DNA of 64,000 nt from positions 62,001 through 126,000 of the forward strand of contig NZ_JAFVME010000004.1 of the NCBI RefSeq assembly GCF_018492665.1. Direction: 5' to 3'. The notes beneath the pieces are model-generated. The model was not told where the DNA came from and searched no databases. It worked only from the letters and a program-made list of their open reading frames with translations. The DNA is from Pedobacter sp. B4-66. GTDB taxonomy: Bacteria > Bacteroidota > Bacteroidia > Sphingobacteriales > Sphingobacteriaceae. Position numbers and translations under genes: made by a program. Shown in pieces: positions 16,943 through 26,343 of the stretch (position 1 is its first letter; every line of letters starts with the position of its first letter).

Positions 16943-17800
16943 TTGAAAAACAGAACACTAATCAAAATCATTTCTATCTACTTAGTTTTAGGTGGAATAT
17001 GGTTACTTACCGGAACACAATTTATTGGCTGGCTTGACCGCCAATACCCGGCTACCGATCTAAGGAACTTGTACTACCTTAAAAACATTGTATTCTTGAT
17101 TGGCACAGCTATGGTTGCCGTAATTGGATTAAATCGCCATTACAGGGATTTACTAAGCGTTGAAAGGAAACACAAGAAGGAACTTATAGCGCATAAAAAA
17201 CAACTTAACGACCAGGTAAATCTATATGATACCGTTACCAAGGCTACTAATGATGTAATTTGGGATTACGACATTGTAAATGATAAATTAACCTGGATGA
17301 GTGGTTATAAAGAGGTTTTTGGACATGATGACACCCAGATAATCCACAACTCTTTCTGGAGTATGAAAAGGGTACACCCTGATGATCAAGCACGTATTAT
17401 TTATGAGTTTGAGAGAATTATAAAAGAGGAAGAGTCGAACTGGAAAGCCGAGTATAGATATCTTTGTCAGGATGGTAATTACAAGCATATTTCAGATCGA
17501 GGTTATTTGATCTTTGATGAAACCCGTAATCCTATTAGGATGCTTGGTGCAATGCAAGACATTGATGTAAGGGTAAAATATGAAGAGCAGCTAATTGCTC
17601 AAAATGAAAAATTGAAGGAAATTGCATGGCATAACTCACATGAAGTGAGACGACCATTGTCTAATCTGTTAGGATTAATTCCATTGTTAAAAGATGCAGT
17701 AGGAAATAAAGAAACATTTGCCAACTTAGTTGGCTTTCTGGAGGTGTCTGCTGGAGAATTAGACAATGCAGTATTGAAGATCAATGAGCAGATTGACTAA
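16943..17800 (+). CDS. PAS/DHp membrane protein lacking a kinase ATPase domain
   Basis: A 285-residue protein: two membrane segments (about 7-25 and 45-62), a coiled linker, a PAS domain with PAC segment (about 95-210; IWDYDIVNDKLTWMSGY and RMLGAMQDIDVR), then a histidine-kinase dimerisation helix with the H-box IAWHNSHEVRRPLSNLLGL (His233). The frame ends about 50 residues later, and no HATPase_c domain is present here or downstream. The TTG at 16943 is the likely start, as it gives a basic N-terminus before the first membrane helix. It could act as a phospho-relay, a decoy or a partner of another kinase. Confidence 0.78.
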   Translation: MKNRTLIKIISIYLVLGGIWLLTGTQFIGWLDRQYPATDLRNLYYLKNIVFLIGTAMVAVIGLNRHYRDLLSVERKHKKELIAHKKQLNDQVNLYDTVTKATNDVIWDYDIVNDKLTWMSGYKEVFGHDDTQIIHNSFWSMKRVHPDDQARIIYEFERIIKEEESNWKAEYRYLCQDGNYKHISDRGYLIFDETRNPIRMLGAMQDIDVRVKYEEQLIAQNEKLKEIAWHNSHEVRRPLSNLLGLIPLLKDAVGNKETFANLVGFLEVSAGELDNAVLKINEQID

Positions 17801-17829
17801 TCTTCAAAAGTTAGCACAGGGTTAATAAA

Positions 17830-17873
17830 GAAGGGGCGGTTCACAATGAATACTCATTTTGAACCGCCCCTTC
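17830..17873. terminator. Long bidirectional terminator
   Basis: GAAGGGGCGGTTCA (17830-17843) pairs perfectly with TGAACCGCCCCTTC (17860-17873), and AATGA/TCATT extends the stem inside. It lies between the convergent ends of the PAS-domain gene (17800) and the metalloprotease gene (17890). Confidence 0.85.
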
Positions 17874-17889
17874 TCTTTAATTTACAATT

Positions 17890-20514
17890 CTATTTAACAG
17901 CTAAAGCTTTATCAATTAAAAAATTCAGATTTGTACGGTGAGCCTTTGTTTGCTCATCTGCTGAGACTGCACCACCAAGCTGAGTTTTCACTTTTTTCAA
18001 AGTAGAAAGTGCCGCAGCTTTACTAGCATTATCATATCCACCTGGTGCAGAAACAATACTTGAAGTTGCCTTTACAAATTCTGTTTGAAGATTTTGACGG
18101 AACAGGTTAACATTTGTTTTAAGATCTGCTGCAAAAATATCATTAGCCAAATCGCTCATTACACTCGCTACAGAATATGTGTTACCATAAAGACCACTAT
18201 TATTTATTCTACTTAATGTATTTGGATGTAGAATTTGAGCAAGAGTACTCAATTGTATGCCCATAAAGGTATTCTGAGGTTTAAAGTCCTCGTTGGTACC
18301 AAAAAATCCAAATCCACGTCTTTGAACTTGCAGATAAGGGAACAGTGATTTATCAGCATCAAAAGCATTAGGCGCAAATACATATTTACCTAATAGCGCC
18401 ATCGCCTTTTTCTGATAAGCTACAGGAACCGGTGTGAATGGCGCAGTGGTTGTTTTTTGTCCAACAAAGCTCCTGTCTACATAAACACCACCAACAAAAC
18501 GACTTACTGCCGCAGCCATACTTGCACGCTGACCGTTAAGTTGTAAATAACGTTGGCGCAACTCCTGATAGCTTTGACCAGTTTTACTAAAACGAGCTTT
18601 CAACTTTGGCATCATTGTGTTTACCAACTTAAATCTGTCTTCGCCATAAGTTACCATATCATTTGTTTGATCATTAACGTTTACACGTGGATCAATTCCA
18701 CCACCTGGACTACGCATATCATCCGCATCGTTACCAAAGGCAAGTTGTGGATCAGTACTACGGCTTAAAATCTTGTTTAATCCAGCTTCCTCTTCTGATT
18801 CACTAAATGGAGTGTAACCATATTCAATTGCCCATAAATCATACGGACCGGCTTTTGTTGTATAATAATCACCTTGTTTACTACGATCGCTGCTTACATT
18901 TATTGCAGGATAATCCATTACAGACCCTTGCAATCCAATTTTACGGGTAATTGTAACATCATTCATCTGAGCAGGGGTTAACATTTGGCTGGCTTTCATA
19001 TTATGATTAAGCCCAAGCGTATGTCCCATTTCGTGCATGATAAGATAATACAAAAACTGTTTATGCATTTCACGAACAGTCTCTGCTCTTTTTGCTTCCG
19101 GCACATCGGCATCCAGCGCTTCAATAGCTGTTATACCTGCCTGATACTGCATGCTTAATTCCTGAGCCAATGCACAAGAAGCCATGTGGTTTTTATCAAA
19201 ACCATGTACATGATCTGGTTTTGAAGAAACTGCTTCAATTGGGTTTTCCCAAGGTAGTTTTAATGCAGCATTACCGCCATTAAACAAATCATCGGTAACA
19301 ACTGTACCTGCTCCCGAACGCCACTCTACAGTAATATCTGCGCCAAGAATCTGGCCGGTTAATGGGTTATAAAAGCTTGGGCCAATTGCTCCATAAGAAG
19401 GATAAGCCGAGGATACCCAACGGATTACATTATATGCAATATCAGCAGGATCCCAACTAGCTGTATCAGACATTTCTTTCATGACAACCGCATTTTTGAA
19501 ACCTGCTTTCTCGAATGCCTCATTCCATTTCTCCCCAGCCTCTTTTATAATTGGGCGATACTCCAGTGGCGTAGTATTCTCGATCCAAAATACAATAGGC
19601 TCAACAGGCTCACTTAAAGCAGCTGAAGGATCTTTCTTTTTAAGGCTCCAGCGACTGATAAAATCTTTGTACGGCGTTGAAGATACAGAAGTCAGATTAT
19701 CTACCTCTGCACCAAAATAACCTACCCTTGGATCATCACGACGTGGGCGGAAATCATTTTTAGGTACTTCAAGGAAGGAGTGCTGCATTTTTACCCTCAC
19801 ATAGCGGGCATCAGTAATGTCTTTTCCGCCACCATTCATGGGAACAGGATTATCGTAAGCCAGTTCTACAACTACATCCGTATTTCCTGGAAATGAACGA
19901 ATCTTTTTATACTTCGACTTAGAGGTGTTTAAGTTTCCTAGATTAAACACAGCACCTGGAGGCAATGTTGGAGGGAAAACCGGCTTAACCGGATCTAGTT
20001 TGTCGCCAAGAAAAAGACCATCAACCGAAATTAAGTAGCCTAGTGAATCTTGTGCTGCAACTTTATCACTATAAAAAACCGCATCAGAAACATCAACATT
20101 TGCAGATTTACTTACCGGATTTGACTTGTCATAATAGAAGTTCGTATTCTTTTGAAGAAGTTCAATTTTATCATCAGATTTCTGAACATAGAATAACCAG
20201 GTAGTTCTAATCATATTCTGGTTCAAGAACAAGGTAGTTGGTCCACCCATCGAAAAACTTTGATAAATATAATCCTTGCCCAATTGATCTTTTTTAATGT
20301 ACATTTGAAGACTACCTGTTACAGTATCTCTATACATTGAAAAAAGACCATCAATTTTTTTACTTGATTTAATCTTATCGTTAATACTTGGTTTGGGAGG
20401 AGTTGCCTGCGCCTTCTTTAAGGAATCGGCTGCTAATGCCTTTTTTTTCTTTTGTGCAAAAGCGCCACTGGCCAAAAACAGGGCCAGCGATAATAAAGTA
20501 ATGGTTTTTTTCAT
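17890..20514 (-). CDS. Exported zinc-dependent metalloprotease (DUF5117/DUF5118 type)
   Basis: An 874-residue protein with a signal peptide (MKKTITLLSLALFLASGAFA). The zinc site HEMGHTLGLNHN is at residues 494-505 (HExxHxxGxxH, metzincin-like), with the Met-turn candidate in GSVMDYPAIN. Flanking regions match the Bacteroidota family that combines DUF5117, DUF5118 and DUF4953. The long N-terminal portion (residues 45-320) is beta-rich and probably shields or positions the protease. It is probably periplasmic or secreted. Substrates are unknown. It stands alone with a terminator at 17830-17873. Confidence 0.87.
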   Translation of the reverse strand: MKKTITLLSLALFLASGAFAQKKKKALAADSLKKAQATPPKPSINDKIKSSKKIDGLFSMYRDTVTGSLQMYIKKDQLGKDYIYQSFSMGGPTTLFLNQNMIRTTWLFYVQKSDDKIELLQKNTNFYYDKSNPVSKSANVDVSDAVFYSDKVAAQDSLGYLISVDGLFLGDKLDPVKPVFPPTLPPGAVFNLGNLNTSKSKYKKIRSFPGNTDVVVELAYDNPVPMNGGGKDITDARYVRVKMQHSFLEVPKNDFRPRRDDPRVGYFGAEVDNLTSVSSTPYKDFISRWSLKKKDPSAALSEPVEPIVFWIENTTPLEYRPIIKEAGEKWNEAFEKAGFKNAVVMKEMSDTASWDPADIAYNVIRWVSSAYPSYGAIGPSFYNPLTGQILGADITVEWRSGAGTVVTDDLFNGGNAALKLPWENPIEAVSSKPDHVHGFDKNHMASCALAQELSMQYQAGITAIEALDADVPEAKRAETVREMHKQFLYYLIMHEMGHTLGLNHNMKASQMLTPAQMNDVTITRKIGLQGSVMDYPAINVSSDRSKQGDYYTTKAGPYDLWAIEYGYTPFSESEEEAGLNKILSRSTDPQLAFGNDADDMRSPGGGIDPRVNVNDQTNDMVTYGEDRFKLVNTMMPKLKARFSKTGQSYQELRQRYLQLNGQRASMAAAVSRFVGGVYVDRSFVGQKTTTAPFTPVPVAYQKKAMALLGKYVFAPNAFDADKSLFPYLQVQRRGFGFFGTNEDFKPQNTFMGIQLSTLAQILHPNTLSRINNSGLYGNTYSVASVMSDLANDIFAADLKTNVNLFRQNLQTEFVKATSSIVSAPGGYDNASKAAALSTLKKVKTQLGGAVSADEQTKAHRTNLNFLIDKALAVK

Positions 20515-20661
20515 AATAATTTAATTGTTCTTTTATAGTTGTAGGTTAGCTATGGGAGTTTGATCGTTTCACGCAAAAAATGTTACTAAAAATATGAAAT
20601 TTAGCGAACAGAAAGAATAAGTGAATATCCCTTTTCTAAAAGGTTCTTTTGGAGGGTTAAC

Positions 20662-21234
20662 CTACCCCTTCAGCTTGTAATTGATACCCAGAATAATGAA
20701 CATTATAATGAGTCCTCCGATCACGTAGCGGCTTTCATATAAATCTATTTGAGTAATATTAGTTATTGGAGTATTTATTGGAATATTTTGAGGCTCGGCT
20801 CTTTCAGCTTCTGTATATTTCCACATTCCCAGCTGCTGTTCTTTTGCTTCTGTTTCAGCTTCGCTGTAGGCTCCTGGTTTATCAAAACGGAATTTAAGTA
20901 AAGCATAAGCATAGCCATCACGTATCATTTGTTCGTTTATATCCCCGTCATTAAGTACAACGTACCTTAACAATCTCGAATACCTATCTTTGTCTTTTGA
21001 TTTATGATCACTGGTAAGTTCAACGTCTTTACCCTCAATCAAATCTTTCAAATGCTCCTTTGCTTCAATACCATAAAACTCCTTCATCTCAGGAGCATTT
21101 ATGCCTATTAACCTTACCCGTTCACCAGACTCGGTTACAAAAGTATCACCATCAACAACACGTTTAACCTTTGTGAGCTGCCCGAAGCATACACTATGGC
21201 TTACAACAATTAAAAAAAGAATTATATACCTCAT
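20662..21234 (-). CDS. Thermonuclease-family protein with C-terminal membrane anchor
   Basis: A 190-residue staphylococcal-nuclease-like protein. The signal segment is MRYIILFLIVVSHSVCFGQ. The SNase domain runs from about 20 to 145 with VKRVVDGDTF, RLIGINAPEMKEF (catalytic Arg and Glu) and KDRYSRLLRYV (second Arg). After a short linker a hydrophobic helix follows (YVIGGLIIMFIILGI). The ATG at 21234 is preferred over the upstream TTG. The C-terminal anchor is less usual and suggests a membrane-tethered periplasmic nuclease. Confidence 0.83.
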   Translation of the reverse strand: MRYIILFLIVVSHSVCFGQLTKVKRVVDGDTFVTESGERVRLIGINAPEMKEFYGIEAKEHLKDLIEGKDVELTSDHKSKDKDRYSRLLRYVVLNDGDINEQMIRDGYAYALLKFRFDKPGAYSEAETEAKEQQLGMWKYTEAERAEPQNIPINTPITNITQIDLYESRYVIGGLIIMFIILGINYKLKG

Positions 21235-21275
21235 TTGAGGCGGCAATGATAAGCATAAAAAATTGCTGATTCAAC

Positions 21276-22100
21276 TTAAGATATAGGAAGCGACAACAAT
21301 GGTATTTTTAATCCCGAGGCCATTATACGTGTTTTACTTCGATGAATAATCGAAGCCCAGAATCCATATCTTTTGGGAACCATAATCAATAGATCTGCTC
21401 GGAATTCAATAATTTCCTTTTCAATCTCTTTGATTACCGCATTGGAATTTACGTTTTTATAATAGTAAGATATTCCTTCTAAACCATCATCAATAACACC
21501 TACCTGAGGCAAGGCTGCATTTAAAGTTTTTAATTCCTCTACTTTCTCACTTACATTAAAAACCTCTACTTCTGCACTCAAGGCTATTGCCAACTCTTTA
21601 ATATTAGCTAGTACCTTTTCAGATATACCACTCAAAACATCACAAGCAAAAAGCACATTTTTTGTGCCTTCAAATCGGGCTCCCAAAGGCACTGCCAACA
21701 CAGGTAAGTTAAGCCTCTTAATTGCAGAAGTTGTTGTATTACCCCAAAGATCTTGTTCCAGGGTTTTAGTATTCATACCCAATACAACAAGAGTAGCCTG
21801 ATGCTTATCAATTAAGATTTTCAAGGCATCCTGAACAAAAGAGAGGTTCGATTCATGCTCAGTTTCTATATCATAATCGATAGACAGCGATAATGCTCTT
21901 TCAATCAACCGAATCTCATTATCTGTTATCAGTTTTTGTATGCTGGCTGCCGGCAAAAGGGTATTAGCAGCATGGGTTGGGATTACAAAAGAATTATACA
22001 GTACAAGCTTTGCGTTATTATGTTTAGCAACAGCAGCGGCATATTCTACAGCATTTTCAGCTACTTCTGAAAAATCTGTAGCTACAATCAGGGCATCCAT
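21276..22100 (-). CDS. Tandem-domain universal stress protein
   Basis: A 274-residue cytosolic protein with two UspA folds (about 1-140 and 145-274). The first shows the N-terminal DALIVATDFSEVAENAVEYA typical of Usp, plus VVLGMNTKT. The second has NVLFACDV and LLIMVPKRYGFWASIIHRS. The ATP-binding G2xG9GS motif is imperfect in both halves (GMNTKTLEQDLWGNTTTS in the first). It probably acts in stress or starvation survival, and its partner is unknown. Confidence 0.85.
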   Translation of the reverse strand: MDALIVATDFSEVAENAVEYAAAVAKHNNAKLVLYNSFVIPTHAANTLLPAASIQKLITDNEIRLIERALSLSIDYDIETEHESNLSFVQDALKILIDKHQATLVVLGMNTKTLEQDLWGNTTTSAIKRLNLPVLAVPLGARFEGTKNVLFACDVLSGISEKVLANIKELAIALSAEVEVFNVSEKVEELKTLNAALPQVGVIDDGLEGISYYYKNVNSNAVIKEIEKEIIEFRADLLIMVPKRYGFWASIIHRSKTRIMASGLKIPLLSLPIS

Positions 22101-22584
22101 ATTTGAAGTATTTATTACCTATAAATTTAAGCATATACTCTTTCAAAATATAGATTAAAGCCCTGCTAGGCTTTTATTTTACTTTAATTTTAGATTTCAA
22201 TAAAGGTCTCCCAAAAAAGCACTTTTACCCATTGCCATTCTTAGGTCATATAAAACGTTCAAAACGACTCATTAAGACAAATTGCGCTAAATAGTACCAT
22301 AAAGTACACGGCCATTTTAGCCGCGCACTTATATTTTCTTATATTTAATTCTTGGTCTAGGAATAGTCCAATTGATTTGAAAAATTAAATTGGATTTGCT
22401 ACTTACTTAAATTATTATCACCATGGTATTGAATCGAAATGAGGTTTTAGTTGCAGCCGATAATATAGTCGTTCCACGCACCACCTTAAAACGCACCTTG
22501 TTCGGACCTCGTTCGACCAGGGCCGAACAAAGGGCGAACAAGACAGGTTGAAAAGCCGTAACAGTCTTAAGAGCAAAAAAAATA
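22101..22584. other. Intergenic region with hairpins and a short candidate ORF
   Basis: This 484-base gap holds: a hairpin AAAGCC-ctgcta-GGCTTT (22157-22174) followed on the plus strand by a T-rich run; an inverted repeat TCCAATT/AATTGGA (22367-22373 and 22388-22394); a 42-codon plus-strand frame from the ATG at 22423 to the TGA at 22549-22551; and, within it, a G+C-rich dyad TTGTTCGG/CCGAACAA (22498-22505 and 22523-22530) in a stretch with 11-base periodicity. No gene is confidently supported. Confidence 0.4.
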
Positions 22585-23451
22585 TTATTTGCTATGTGTA
22601 ATTATTGTAGCGCTTACTCCAGCTCCACCAACACTTCCATTTATAAAAACAGTATATATCTTCCCGGCCTCAAAAGTCACATTAGATAGTCCATTACCAA
22701 TTATCGGAATTACCGTCTGAGTGGTATTGTTTCTAACCTCAAGATTCTTAGCTGCTACAATATCAACTTCCTTAAAAGGCCCGAGTGTTTTCCAACTCAA
22801 ACCCGGTATTGTGGCAGGAGCCTTTCCATTTGCATCATAGGTAATGATTGTCTGATCACCAAAGTTGCCATAAGCAACATTAGAAAAAACCGCAACACTA
22901 CCTGCTAAAGTTAAATCTACATTAGGTGCATCAGGAGAAAAGTTTGCAAACCGAACCTTGGCCTTTCCCGCAACAGGTGCTGTCAAATCATCATAAACTA
23001 ACACCAAGCTATCTCGATTTCCAGGATTCAATTTACTTGGTTTACGTTTAGCTACAGCAAATAAAGTATGATAAAAGCTTGCTATAGGACCATTAGGGCC
23101 TGCAAAAGAAGCTTTATCTGTTTCCTGAGCAAAGATGGCACTTCCTCCAAACACGTATGATGATTTATAACTTGTATTACTTCCTTCTGTAGTGTTGTAT
23201 TGAACTTTACCGTATTGAGTATCTAAATAACCTGTAGAAGCATTATGAACAACTAAGGCCGTATTTACCTGCCTTGTAAAGTCAAGAAAATTAATTGGTG
23301 CTGTAATAGACAATGCATTTACCAATTTAACTTTAGCGCTTAGTGGCAGCCTGTCGGCATTATCTGAATCCAGGTACTCCGCTTTTTTGCATGATGTAAC
23401 AATAGCAATCACACCCAATATTACTGCAAACTTTATCTTTAAAAATTTCAT
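22585..23451 (-). CDS. DUF4397-domain lipoprotein
   Basis: A 288-residue lipoprotein with lipobox VTSC (Cys21) followed by KK. The body is beta-rich with a DUF4397 pattern (KVRFANFSPDAPNVDLTLAG, then VAYGNFGDQT and a C-terminal TFEAGKIYTVFINGSVGG). It lies 19 bases downstream of the TonB receptor on the same strand and is the last gene of the operon. Small lipoproteins in this place often serve as surface partners of the receptor; that role is inferred from position. Confidence 0.82.
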   Translation of the reverse strand: MKFLKIKFAVILGVIAIVTSCKKAEYLDSDNADRLPLSAKVKLVNALSITAPINFLDFTRQVNTALVVHNASTGYLDTQYGKVQYNTTEGSNTSYKSSYVFGGSAIFAQETDKASFAGPNGPIASFYHTLFAVAKRKPSKLNPGNRDSLVLVYDDLTAPVAGKAKVRFANFSPDAPNVDLTLAGSVAVFSNVAYGNFGDQTIITYDANGKAPATIPGLSWKTLGPFKEVDIVAAKNLEVRNNTTQTVIPIIGNGLSNVTFEAGKIYTVFINGSVGGAGVSATIITHSK

Positions 23452-23470
23452 GATCTGTCTGTTTATTTAG

Positions 23471-26239
23471 TTAAAACTTAGCCGATAATCTTACAAATGG
23501 CTGTATACCTGTATTCGTTCCGGCCTGAGTACCACCGGGTCCCGGATTACGCGTTATGTTACTTCCCGGTGCAGGAATACTATAGTCACCCAAAACATTA
23601 AATAAATTATTGGCACCAACAGTTGCTTGTATAGTCGGGGTAATCCTGTATCCGACCGAAACATCAGCTATCCAGATTGGACTAAATACCTGATAGTAAT
23701 AATCCGGTTTAGGAAAATTGGCATTGAGCTGTGATACTGAAGTAACAGATCCAAAATATACTGCTCGCACAAGAAAGTTCAGTTTATTTAGATTGTATGT
23801 ACCCTGCAAGGTTATTTTCTTTGATGGAATGTTGTTTGTTACCCTTGCTTTTTCTGATTCATCAAAAATAATGTAACGGTAAGCCTCTAATCCTTTGGGT
23901 GTATTTACTTTGGTCAGCTTAGTTTCAAGAAAATTTGCACTGGCAAGAAAGGTCGCATTTGCTCCATTATTGAACAAGAACTTGTAACTACCAGTTAACT
24001 CAACTCCCTTTGTACTTGTACTAAATGAATTGTAAAAAAACTTAGCCTGAACTGTACCTGTCTGTATAAACAAAGCTCTCACATCGGCAGGCAAATTAGT
24101 ATCTGTTGCCGAAAAGCGGCCTGTATTACCTACCCTATCTTTAATATCAATCTGATAAGCATCAACCGTAAACTCCACATTTGGTATAGGCGATGAGGTT
24201 AGGCCTGCAGTATACCCTTTAGATCTTTCCGGTTTTAATTCCGGGATTCCTAATGCTTTTGTGGCGGGATTTACATTATTAGCGGTAACCTGATCAATAG
24301 CTACACCATTTTGAAAAGTTGTTGAGGTTTCTGTATAATAAAACTGCGCCAGATCAGGTGCACGGAAACCAGTATTTATTGACCCTCTTACCCCAAGCCA
24401 ATCAGTAACACTATAACGGGTGGCACCTTTATAAGTAAATACACTTCCGAAATCAGAATAATTCTCAACACGTACAGCGCCCGAAAGCAACCATTTCGAA
24501 GTAACATTTAACTCAAGATCTAAATATCCTGCAGAAATAGATCGATTAACATTCACCTCGTTTGATGGTCGAAAACCAGCATGAATCTGCGAACCCGGTG
24601 ATAACCCGTTCAGTGGAGTTAAGCCTAACGAAGTGGTATAAGGAATTCCTCCAGACGTGGTATCTATCCCATAAATTGTCCTTAAATCACCTTTTGAATA
24701 AGATGCCTCCTCACCTGCAATGATCTGATAACTCTCTACTCGATACTGTCCGCCAAAGGCAATGTTAAGCCCCTTTAGTACCTTCTCAAAATAGCGACTA
24801 AAATCTAAGCTGGTTGTATTCTGACTTGCATTATAACTACCTGCATCAAACTTACGTGGGGTACGTTGCCCTAAACTTGCATTCAAAGAGTTACTGATCA
24901 CATTCGAAAAATCATTGATGCCATATACATTTGATATGTCAACTTTCCAGTCTTTTACTTTAGCTTTTACCCCTAAAGCGAATGATTTGTCCGAAATAAT
25001 GTTATCCATTGCAGGTAAAAAACCATCAGGATAGATAAAAGTATTGTTACGCTCAGTCCATCCTGGCAACCGATATACTGCTGTAAATTGCGAATTACGG
25101 TGACTAATCCCCCCAAACGAATACAGCTCCACATCCTCCTTTAAAGGAACGGAAGCATTAAAGAAAAGCAGCCCATCAATAGCCTTATTTGTACTCCCTC
25201 GCTGATCAAAATAGTGTCTATCAATACCCCTACCTGTTATAATAGCATCATCAATTTCTTTTGTATAGATCTGATCAAAACCACGGGTGTTAGCTCCTCC
25301 GCCATATGCCGGTCCTATATATAACCCTGCCTCATCATTACCAACAGGTAACGATACAGCCTGAGTAGCAAACTCGCCAGTTACATTCAAAAAGCCACCT
25401 TTACTACCCAGTTTCACGCCATAATTACTACTGGTTCTGGTTGTTAATCCATCTCCTCGTCTACGAGAACTTGCGGTTGAACTGAGCGACAATTGATCGG
25501 TACTTTTCTTTAACACAATATTGATAACCCCGGCAATTGCATCAGATCCATATTGGGCCGCAGCGCCATCACGCAGTATCTCAATTCTTTCAATAGATCC
25601 TGTCGGGATGGAATTCAGATCGTAACCAGTAGCGCCATTCCCTAATCCGCCCCAACTGATATTCGAACTTTTATGTCGTCTTTTACCATTAATCAGTACC
25701 AGTAACTGATCTACCCCCAACCCTCTAAGCTGAGCTGTGGATGTTGCCGAAGCAGCATCGCCACCGCCAGAAACGGAAGAGTGAAATGACGGAGATACAT
25801 ATTGCAGCAATTGCGTAACTGTGACCTGTGGTGCCGACTCCTGAAGTGCTTTTATGTCAATAATATCAACAGGGTTTGCTGATGTAAGCTTAGTTCTGTT
25901 TGCGTTATTAGACCCTACAATGTTCACTTCGCTTAATGAACTTGATGAGGGTTTAAGACTAATATTGATTACCTCTTTACCATCTATTTCGGCCTCCTGT
26001 GTTTCGTATCCGATATAGGAGAAGATTAATACCCGGCCATTCTTAATGGTAATCTGGTAGGTTCCATCCTCCTTTGTAGCCGGGCCATCATCAAGGCCTT
26101 TTACCCTTATAGAAACTCCCGGTATAGGCAAATTATCATCCGAAGAGGTGACAACACCTTTAATTATGCGCCTTTGCGCATATAAATTTTGCCCATAAAA
26201 AAGGCTAAAGAACAACAGTACCGGTATAATTTTTTTCAT
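23471..26239 (-). CDS. TonB-dependent outer-membrane receptor
   Basis: A 922-residue receptor: signal peptide (MKKIIPVLLFFSLFYGQNLYAQ), a CarboxypepD_reg-like domain (residues 23-105), a plug domain (about 115-245, with QLRGLGVDQLLVLINGKRR and ERIEILRDGAAAQYGSDAIAG), and a 22-strand barrel ending in VRLSAKF with terminal Phe. It lacks an STN domain. The plug with conserved DGAAAQYGSDAIAGVIN belongs to a receptor class distinct from SusC and is not paired with SusD here. The ligand is unknown. It is co-transcribed with a di-haem peroxidase, YceI and two thioredoxin-like proteins. Confidence 0.92.
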   Translation of the reverse strand: MKKIIPVLLFFSLFYGQNLYAQRRIIKGVVTSSDDNLPIPGVSIRVKGLDDGPATKEDGTYQITIKNGRVLIFSYIGYETQEAEIDGKEVINISLKPSSSSLSEVNIVGSNNANRTKLTSANPVDIIDIKALQESAPQVTVTQLLQYVSPSFHSSVSGGGDAASATSTAQLRGLGVDQLLVLINGKRRHKSSNISWGGLGNGATGYDLNSIPTGSIERIEILRDGAAAQYGSDAIAGVINIVLKKSTDQLSLSSTASSRRRGDGLTTRTSSNYGVKLGSKGGFLNVTGEFATQAVSLPVGNDEAGLYIGPAYGGGANTRGFDQIYTKEIDDAIITGRGIDRHYFDQRGSTNKAIDGLLFFNASVPLKEDVELYSFGGISHRNSQFTAVYRLPGWTERNNTFIYPDGFLPAMDNIISDKSFALGVKAKVKDWKVDISNVYGINDFSNVISNSLNASLGQRTPRKFDAGSYNASQNTTSLDFSRYFEKVLKGLNIAFGGQYRVESYQIIAGEEASYSKGDLRTIYGIDTTSGGIPYTTSLGLTPLNGLSPGSQIHAGFRPSNEVNVNRSISAGYLDLELNVTSKWLLSGAVRVENYSDFGSVFTYKGATRYSVTDWLGVRGSINTGFRAPDLAQFYYTETSTTFQNGVAIDQVTANNVNPATKALGIPELKPERSKGYTAGLTSSPIPNVEFTVDAYQIDIKDRVGNTGRFSATDTNLPADVRALFIQTGTVQAKFFYNSFSTSTKGVELTGSYKFLFNNGANATFLASANFLETKLTKVNTPKGLEAYRYIIFDESEKARVTNNIPSKKITLQGTYNLNKLNFLVRAVYFGSVTSVSQLNANFPKPDYYYQVFSPIWIADVSVGYRITPTIQATVGANNLFNVLGDYSIPAPGSNITRNPGPGGTQAGTNTGIQPFVRLSAKF

Positions 26240-26343
26240 TACGATTTAGTTAAGTTTAGACAAAAGGCATCCCCTACATGCTTTTAAGCATGCATCCCTT
26301 CTTGTCATCAAAGTTTTAAGATTTAATAATCCGGATCAGTACT

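Noticed and set aside
22157..22174. Plus-strand terminator hairpin
   Set aside because: It looks like a terminator, but no plus-strand transcript is known upstream; it may simply be in the leader of the universal stress protein gene.
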